From assembly GCF_029784165.1 (NCBI RefSeq), contig NC_073695.1, positions 235,856,744-235,920,743 of the forward strand: a DNA stretch of 64,000 nt, written 5' to 3'. The position numbers and the translations under genes were made by a program. Under the pieces are notes generated by a model. It was given only the letters and a program-made list of their open reading frames with translations. It was not told where the DNA came from and searched no databases. The stretch comes from Wyeomyia smithii. Lineage: Eukaryota > Arthropoda > Insecta > Diptera > Culicidae. Shown here piece by piece: positions 57,401 through 64,000 of the stretch (its first letter is position 1; every line of letters starts with the position of its first letter).

Positions 57401-59231
57401 GATTGCCACAGACTTAGATCAGATCTAGTCAAAATTCAGGCCATCAAAGAACTAACGCTGCTTAAGGACATCGCGGGAGTATGATCCTTTCTGGGAGCCG
57501 GGAAATTCGTTCCCAACATGTGAGCCCATTCGATGACTTCTGCTGTAAGAATTGAATACCGTTCTTATGCAGCAACGGCTCCATTCCATCCGAAGTCGAA
57601 ATGCCATGCTGAGAGATTTTTCGACACTTCTTTTCAGCGGTTTGTGAAGAAAATCTAGGAGAAAGAAGGCCCGATCGACGAAGCATTGGACGTGTTCCTT
57701 CTCATCGATTGCACCACACCAAATCGAAACGTCTGCCGTTAAACCCAGAACCACCATAAAATTATCAGCAGAATTCAACTCGCGGTTTTTCAGTCTGAAG
57801 GATCGCGAGGTTCCCTAGGACCGCAGTAGAGCAAATCGGTTCGGTGAAATATAACAACCGGAAGCTGATCAGATAACACATTAACCAGCTCAAAAAACGC
57901 TTTTCGGGAACTGGTAACAGAAAAAAAACTGCAGAAGAAAGGCCTACCACTTAACCTTTTTCTCGACGAGTGAAACTGAACGATGACTCCAAGCTTGGTC
58001 TCATATTCCCTCTTATTGCTGAGTATATACGAGGGCTTCAAGAGCAGCTACGTCATCATCCAGTGAAATTCTGGTCCTTTGTGTGATCAAAGCACAAAGA
58101 GAATTGCTTGTCTGCGACAATTAGTAAGGGAAATGTGGTGACTTCTTACAACGCCGAAAAATGTGAACTATTCGCCGAGCATTTTGCTATCGTCTTCAGT
58201 ACTAGTAACCATGCAGGGATTGATCCTCAATGCCACGATAACGTGTCATTCAATGTAGTCGATTTGGACACTGTGACAAGTGCACGCAGAAAATTAAAGC
58301 CTCTCTCATGAAAAATCTAAACCTTTTGACGCTGCAAGCAAGCTTCCTTCAGAATGGAAAAATCGATCATTTGATCATTTTTTCAGGGGGGTTGAGATTT
58401 CGTGACCAAATGCTACGAGGTGGGGGTGTGAAAGTTATGAAAAATGCTACGTCATTTAAGTATGCTCCCTTAGTTGGAAATTATCGAGTAATACCGTAAT
58501 GGCTCCAAAGCTCTTGAGCTAATAGTTAGCGACTTTATAATGTTTAACTGACGCAATACATTTCAACACAGCAACATGGATTTATGTGATCTATACCGAT
58601 TTGAAGATCGCTTTTGATCGTATCGACCAGACATAGCTCTTAAAAAGTTTAAACAACTTGGATTTTTTGCTCGTCTTAGTGGCTGTATGCCTAAAAAATG
58701 TATGCCTAAGTGCAAGTTTAGCTGATTGCGACATTCTACAGTCTCGTCTGGAGCAATTTTCTGCGTGGTGTATTGTCAATCGAATGAACAAGTCAAATAA
58801 AAACGGTCTGAATAATTTTCTGACGTGGAGAATGAGGTAGCAGCTGTACGGCTGTACCAATCAATTTTCAACGACTGTCATGAAAGTTTAATGACCCAAA
58901 TAAAATACAAAAAGCGTACACCTTCACTAGTTTATAACATTCGTCTATGGTAATATGACATCACTGAATAAAAATAAAAAAAATTGAGCTCAAGTTACTG
59001 CAAGGCTGAATCTATTTTTTCTAATCTATCACTGATTAAAATAACCGAATTATATCAACTGATAGGTCAACCTGTGTTTTTTTGTCAACATCTTTTTGTT
59101 TGTCTTTGCAAAACCTTGTGGCTAAACATTTTTCTCTTCTTCTCTCTCTCTCTCTCTCTTAATTGCAGGTCGAACTGGAAAATCTCAATACAGCAACAGA
59201 TGATATTAACAAGCTAGAAATTGAACTGGAG
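51465..59231 (+). CDS. SH3BP5/Parcas homologue, first two coding exons (partial)
   Basis: Exon 1 at 51465-51527 codes for MESSTKETEVDDNPDLDPRI plus Gln. Exon 2 at 59169-59231 codes for VELENLNTATDDINKLEIEL plus Glu. Both are 63 bases, phase 0, with donors CAG|GTAGGT and GAG|GTAAGC, and exon 2 has a long CT tract before its acceptor. The joined DPRIQVELENLN...TDDIN pattern is the conserved start of SH3BP5 proteins (Drosophila Parcas). These are coiled-coil guanine nucleotide exchange factors for Rab11 that also bind Btk-family kinases. The remaining exons, which hold most of the coiled coil, are not in the window. The intron is 7.6 kb and filled with dead retroelements. The call rests on 42 residues, so it is good but not certain. 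Confidence 0.82.
51528..56150. other. SH3BP5 intron 1, 5' half
   Basis: No supported gene. GATATAACGTACAT (about 53242) and ATGTACGTTATATC (about 53375) are perfect inverted 14-mers and may border a 147-bp element. Frames such as 53933-54211 (+) and 54613-54981 (-) lack recognisable domains. A first exon of an alternative transcript could hide here. Confidence 0.45.
56699..57760 (+). mobile_element. Decayed Ty3/gypsy-type pol fragment
   Basis: Three pieces of one element type lie in order. At 56820-56995 is the pre-RT region (a Phe-Ser-Asn-x-Leu-Gly-Leu-Cys pattern, then KRPVSY). At 57225-57525 is an RT thumb and RNase H junction, with GYLNNVV, LEELGFTISPEKCSFGQQ, a stop, then the KIQAIKEL and SFLGAGKFVP signatures. 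At 57580-57735 is an integrase C-terminal part (FHPKS.CHAERF, PIDEALDVFL). The segment between thumb and integrase is missing, and stops and frameshifts occur throughout, so it is inactive. No LTRs were recognised. Confidence 0.75.
58090..58870 (+). mobile_element. Decayed jockey/CR1-like LINE RT fragment
   Basis: 58108-58311 reads as the pre-RT domain of a LINE (SYNAEKCELFAEHFA). At 58580-58650 the RT motif A pattern YTDLK.AFDRIDQ appears with a stop after it. At 58725-58790 there is a DILQSRLEQFSAWC segment typical of the region after the catalytic YADD box, which is itself missing. Frames are broken and pieces deleted. It lies immediately downstream of the gypsy fragment inside the SH3BP5 intron. 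Confidence 0.7.
59139..59159 (+). repeat. CT microsatellite in splice acceptor tract
   Basis: A (TC)n run of about 10 units directly before TTAATTGCAG, serving as the polypyrimidine tract of SH3BP5 exon 2. Confidence 0.85.
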
Positions 59232-62200
59232 GTAAGCTTCAATATTGATTGATTCTTTTTAAAATCACTGAACATGTTTCAAATCAAGCTAATGAAGTGT
59301 TCATCACGTAGAAAAAGTGGACAGGTTCACCGAACCAAATCGTTATCCTTTTTTTATTTTACATCACCCTAGACGAGCCTAATATGAATATATAACCCAA
59401 AGCCAATTTCGCTTCCTGTCTCGGAATTCACCACCTTGCATGCTTTATGATTTGCCCGGTTTTGCGGTTTATGTTGGAATTTAATACCATGTCGAAGCTT
59501 TCGGTTGGAAATCTCGTTCGAAAGTGCTCAAAGCCAGCGTACCAGATTGGCACGTAGAAAACACCAACCGCATGAGTAACCGAGGGTTTATTATTCTCGA
59601 TTTCGTTCACGCTGGTGCATTTTTTCCCGTGCAACACCCAGGGTGGTGTTGTTAACTAAACCCGCCTGCCTGCCTGTCTGCCTGCCGAGTCTTCGATGCG
59701 ATGCAGGAAGTTATGCAATTTCTTTTACCTTTCTTCCACCGATTTGGGCTGGACTGTGGAAGCTTGACTGGCTGTGTGCGCCGACGACGTTTCACGTAAC
59801 CCGCAGTCTGCCCGCGAACGAGGTTTTGACTTTGTGTCCCCATTGGAAGGTACTTTGAATGGATTATTACATGTTGTATGCGATTGAAATTTGCACAAGG
59901 TGGCAGTGATGCGGTAAGTTTTTGCGACATGTTTTTTTTGGAATTTCCATTTTTTGTGTGGTTATGAAAGTAATCTAAAATTCAATGGTTACGAGCTAAA
60001 CAGAAAGAAACATGTTTTTAAAGATACTTATCATTCTATTCTAATCGGTAATTTTTCCATTAAAACGAGTATCCCATAATGAATATAAATTATACTTGTT
60101 AACAATATTAATGATGATGATGGCTCGACGGAAGCCACCATAGAATGAAGACAGCGACCGAGCGTGGGAACATAATTCGCAGTGGAGCTTTTGCGTTTCT
60201 TTCTGAACAGAACATGGAATATAACCCCGCTGGCCCTCGTCATCACTGGGGGCTATCAGACTTGTTGTTTCGAAATTTCGTGGTCTGTTGTCTTTTTCTT
60301 TTTCTGCTTTATTGCCAAGTGTTGCATGCAAAATTGAAGACTGAATTTGCATCAGCCTTTCTGGGGTATAAGGGAATCAAAACGCTGCGCTGCAGTAAAA
60401 CCGCACTTTCCACATCGGTGAATCTTCTTTGGGCAGCCCAAATGACGGCAGCCGGCTTTCGGTATCAATTATCCATGTTATGTTGCCAATCAATTTACGA
60501 ATGGAGGCATCGGGCTGTTCATGTGTGGTGTTTCGTTTTCGTTTTTGAAATTTTTAAAATGTGGCAAATGTGGCAGAAATCAAATAATACCCATACAGCA
60601 TTCACAAGCATTAATAGAAAAAGTTGCACTATAACTAATGGCTGGTACATCCTGTCCTTCCTCGTGCTAGAGATCTTTACAGGTTCAAATCGCCACACCT
60701 TACTGCAGGCGCGTCATGGAACCTTTTATGTGGTTGTGAACACGAAACCTACTTCTCATGATGGCGTTTATTTGTCTCGCAAAACATAATTGCACTATTC
60801 ATCTTCAGTATGATGTTGACGAAGGCTGCAACGGTGAAGCCGCCAAGGTGTGCCCCCGTCAGTTTTTTTATACAGTCTAGTCGAGGGTACAGCGAGAAGG
60901 AATGAAAACAGCGTGGGAATGTTTATGCATTTCCAGCTTTGAATGGTATTGATGCTTCACGTTTTTCTTCAATAAAAATGTGATGATTGTACGGTGAACT
61001 TTGAATGTGGGTGGAGGCGCGATGAGTCATTAGTCGCGATAAACGCTATTAGAATTAGTTTCTTGTACCTCACGGTTGCGACAAAGGAAATTGTTGGGTG
61101 TTATTCGCTTGGTCATTATTTGTTTTATCAAAATAAGAACTGTTTTTATAGGGGTGTCATTTTTGTGCTTTGAATAAAAGGACAAAAATAAATGAAAATC
61201 ATTCTTCAGTCTAGCGACTACACCTTGAGCATTGGTTTCCTTGTTCGTATTTCTTACTAAGCTGAATCAATAAAAAATTTAATAAATCGAAATTCAGGCG
61301 AAAAACTATTTTAAAAGTTACTCCGCAATATAGAATGCGTGTTAAACAGTGATTACGATTTTTTTCCTGCCGCAAAACACAAAAAGCAATTATAAAATCC
61401 TTTTTGCCGGTTTACCTCGGCCAATCGTTGTTTACAGAATGCTCTGCGAGTAAACATCTGCCGTTGGAAAGTGATTACGTAATTAAAACTCGCCTCCCAC
61501 TTGCACCACGATTTCCATCGTTTGTAAGCAGACTTCCTGTGCACGTGCTTTTTTCTCAAGCGACGAGAGAAATCTTTCTCTCGCTCGTAGAATTTCCATG
61601 TACGTGCGACGAGACGAGACAACGTCGCATGCGATTTGCAGGTTGCTCTTTCGCTTCTCTTTCGGTTCGGATTGCGATGCGCAAGCGATGTTTCGTCGCA
61701 CTACGAATTGAGCGAGACGCCTGTACTGTACATACAAGATACAGCTCGTGCGCCAGAGCTCGTGAGACTTTCTCGTGTACCAGGCTCAAAGTAATGATTA
61801 TTTTGTGCTGTTCTGTTAGGGAAAGTCAATTTTATTCGATTTAAATGGAACTTTGCACTCGTGTTTGACTTGGCAAACTGTGTATTTTTTTAAACTTTTT
61901 GGGCCAGAGTGAATTGTTAATGAACACTAGATCTTGGTTAGCAAAAAATAAAGTTAAATAGTAAATCTTTTTCAAAGCAACCCACATTGGCCTAAACTCG
62001 AAAACCGTAATCGTTTTAGATTCGACTGTGAAATATTGATTGTATTGTACCCAGTGTCTTCAGCAAGTTTATTCCATATAACAGACCTTTCTTTTGGCAT
62101 TTTCGGTTTTTTTTATCAATTCCCCTGGTAGTTATATATAAAAACTACTCTTCTAATTTTCAAAATACCAGATTGCTTTCTTCAGCAAAGTTGTAGGAAA

Positions 62201-62270
62201 ATATATAAGAAAAAAAAATTGCTGAACACTGTAATCTTCTAACTGTACGTCTGATATGACGAAGCAGAGT
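59232..62270. other. Probable SH3BP5 intron 2, 5' part
   Basis: No next SH3BP5 exon was recognised. The 214-residue frame at 60145-60789 is the longest unexplained one but shows no family features. Around 61540-61780 the sequence is GC-richer with short self-complementary pieces (GAGAGAAATCTTTCTCTC). Imperfect CTGCCTGCCTGTCTGCCTGC repeats lie near 59667. Confidence 0.45.
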
Positions 62271-62273
62271 TTT

Positions 62274-62690
62274 ACGAGGAACACTCCTCAAAATTATTTT
62301 TTCGACCATAACTTTTTCTGTGATCGTCGAAACAATTCAAAATGTTCTAAGATTTTGTTCATTCTGCTAAACTTTGCATTTTTGTAGAATATATTGGTTT
62401 GCTATTTTTATTTGTTGTAAAGATATTTCTAGTTTTTTTGCTGAAAATAACCATATTTTGAGTTCATATTTCTGCGAAGGTTGCAGATAGTAGCAAACCA
62501 GACTGTATGCATTTGAAAGTTTGTCAAAAGAAATGTATTACTCATAAGAGTTCAACTGTTTCTAGTTGTATCCAACCGAGTACTGAATGAAAGGAAAACA
62601 CCCCTCAAAATTAGTTTTTTGTCCATAACTTTTTCTGTAATGTTTCGACGGTTCTAAGATGTTCTAAGATTTTGTTCATTCTGCTAAACC
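62274..62690 (+). repeat. Dispersed direct duplication of about 100 bp
   Basis: CCTCAAAATTATTTTTTCGA...CCATAACTTTTTCTGTGATC...AGATTTTGTTCATTCTGCTA (62285-62385) recurs at 62603-62690 with some changes. The copies are about 320 bp apart and likely belong to an uncharacterised dispersed repeat. Confidence 0.7.
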
Positions 62691-64000
62691 TTATAAACAA
62701 ATGCTTTGACAACAAAAGCTAGTCGAACCTTTTGATTGAAAATGTTTACTAAAACCTCTTAAAATCATAAACATTATTTCTTTCTTGGAAAATTACATCT
62801 GGTTTTCTTCCGTTTTTAAATCTTCAAATAGTTAAATATTAGGGATAAAATTTTCCCTGCTGTGCTTAAAGATAATCTGAAGCACCATTTCAAATTTAAC
62901 TTTTTTCTTCAAAATGCAATATTTTACACTCACTTTAATTGGTCTACAAAGTATTTTGCTTAAATTAACCCCTAAGTATTTTTAAATCATGTGAACGGGA
63001 AAGGGTTACAAAATCGGATTTCTCAGTTCTTTATTTCTCAAAATAAGTTATTTAGATAGACATTTTAGTCCAAAAAATGCGATGCCCGCCTCCACCCAAA
63101 ATCATGAGAGCATGAATGGTTTGCAAAATGTTTAATTTAATTTTTTTTTTATAAAACTTTACCTTCAATAAAAATATTTACATTTCATTCCACCATCCTG
63201 AAATTTAAACCAGAAATTTTGTTATAACTTCGGATTTCTTCGAAAAGAAAATGAGAAAAAAAATTAACTCTTAATTTTTGTTTGTCAATTAAGATAAGGC
63301 GTTTGTTTATAATTTATTTTGACCAAAAAACCGGTGTAGTTTTTTTTTTTGTAAGCATTATTAGTTCCCTGCAATTCATTCTCTGACAGTTTATTTTGTA
63401 CAACTGAAGGATTCTGAGCTACAATGCTTTGAATCAAACATATACCAAAATACTTATGTTCTTTTAAAAAAATTCTCTTGAGTCTGAAAAAATTGCCCGC
63501 CCGCGGAAAATATTCAGTTTGTTAAGTCAGGTACGTGTGCTGAGATTCAGCCAAATCATAAATGGTAGATATTCGATGATAATACGACATTTGGCATGAT
63601 AACACTCAGGACTCAAATTAACGCAGACTATCTTTCTAGGATCAACACTCCGCATTTGACGAATCGAACGTTGAAATGGTTGAAATTCATTCATAAATTC
63701 CATGTTGCACATTATAAAACATATATTTACTAGATAATATAACACCGTAGCATTGAATTGCATTTTCGTCTCCGGTGTCGAAAGCATCATGTATCAGCGA
63801 CATGATTCGAGCAACGCGTCTCCCACAGTTACTCAAAGATTTGTGTCTTCGATACAGTATGAGCCCTCAGACCCTTCTGGAGGTGCATTAGTTGGAAAAT
63901 TTCATAAAACAATGTTACTAAGATTATTACAAAAGTTCACATCGTTGCACAAGGTAATATTCCCCTAACAGCAAAAAAAGATCAGATTACTATAAATACG
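62691..64000. other. AT-rich tail of window, nothing recognised
   Basis: Long A/T runs, no supported exon. The overlapping 71-87-residue frames at 63527-63968 have no recognisable domain. Confidence 0.4.

Overview
This is insect nuclear DNA. It is AT-rich, with small introns using GT..AG junctions inside housekeeping genes, long TE-filled gaps, and no operons. The proteins are closest in architecture to dipteran ones. A tRNA-type SINE, a jockey-like LINE 3' end and many short inverted-repeat elements look like those of culicine mosquitoes. The genus is my inference and I cannot go below Culicidae-like.

Twelve protein genes can be supported, and their strands nearly alternate: fatty acid 2-hydroxylase (+, 4926-6344), kappaB-Ras (-, 7773-6862), eIF5A (+, 13570-14398), NOM1/SGD1 (-, 21203-18103), OPA1 (+, 23017-27076), a galectin (+, 28203-30689), METTL17 (-, 32370-30759), DPH3 (+, 33871-34128), a Mars/HURP homologue (-, 37806-34431), EMRE (+, 40326-40595), Flightless-I (-, 45720-41366), and the first two coding exons of an SH3BP5/Parcas homologue (+, 51465 to beyond the window). 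Exon boundaries were worked out by hand from splice dinucleotides, reading-frame continuity and remembered family sequence. Three of the twelve (OPA1, METTL17, EMRE) act in mitochondria: inner-membrane fusion, mitoribosome assembly and the calcium uniporter. eIF5A and DPH3 both belong to post-translational modification pathways of translation factors (hypusine, diphthamide).

Region by region: 1-4.9 kb is intergenic, with a LINE fragment and a three-unit tandem repeat just upstream of FA2H. 7.8-13.5 kb holds a SINE and small tandem duplications, plus a GC-richer block that may be a non-coding first exon. 14.4-18.1 kb is a long A-rich tract downstream of eIF5A. 21.2-23.0 kb is the divergent NOM1/OPA1 promoter, carrying two MITEs. 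37.8-40.3 kb contains an ACGCG minisatellite bounded by inverted ends and a large multi-palindrome foldback element. 45.7-51.4 kb is a nest of hAT-like, TA-target and Harbinger-like non-autonomous elements, several with intact target-site duplications. 51.5-59.2 kb is the first SH3BP5 intron, a graveyard of decayed Ty3/gypsy and LINE fragments. 59.2-64 kb is probably the next intron.

No CRISPR array, rRNA gene, stand-alone tRNA or obviously novel multi-gene system is visible. The least ordinary items are a near-perfect 99-bp-arm hairpin inside a galectin intron, the galectin's alternative glycine-zipper tail, the foldback array at 39.0-39.85 kb, and a repeated short motif in the Mars/HURP homologue.
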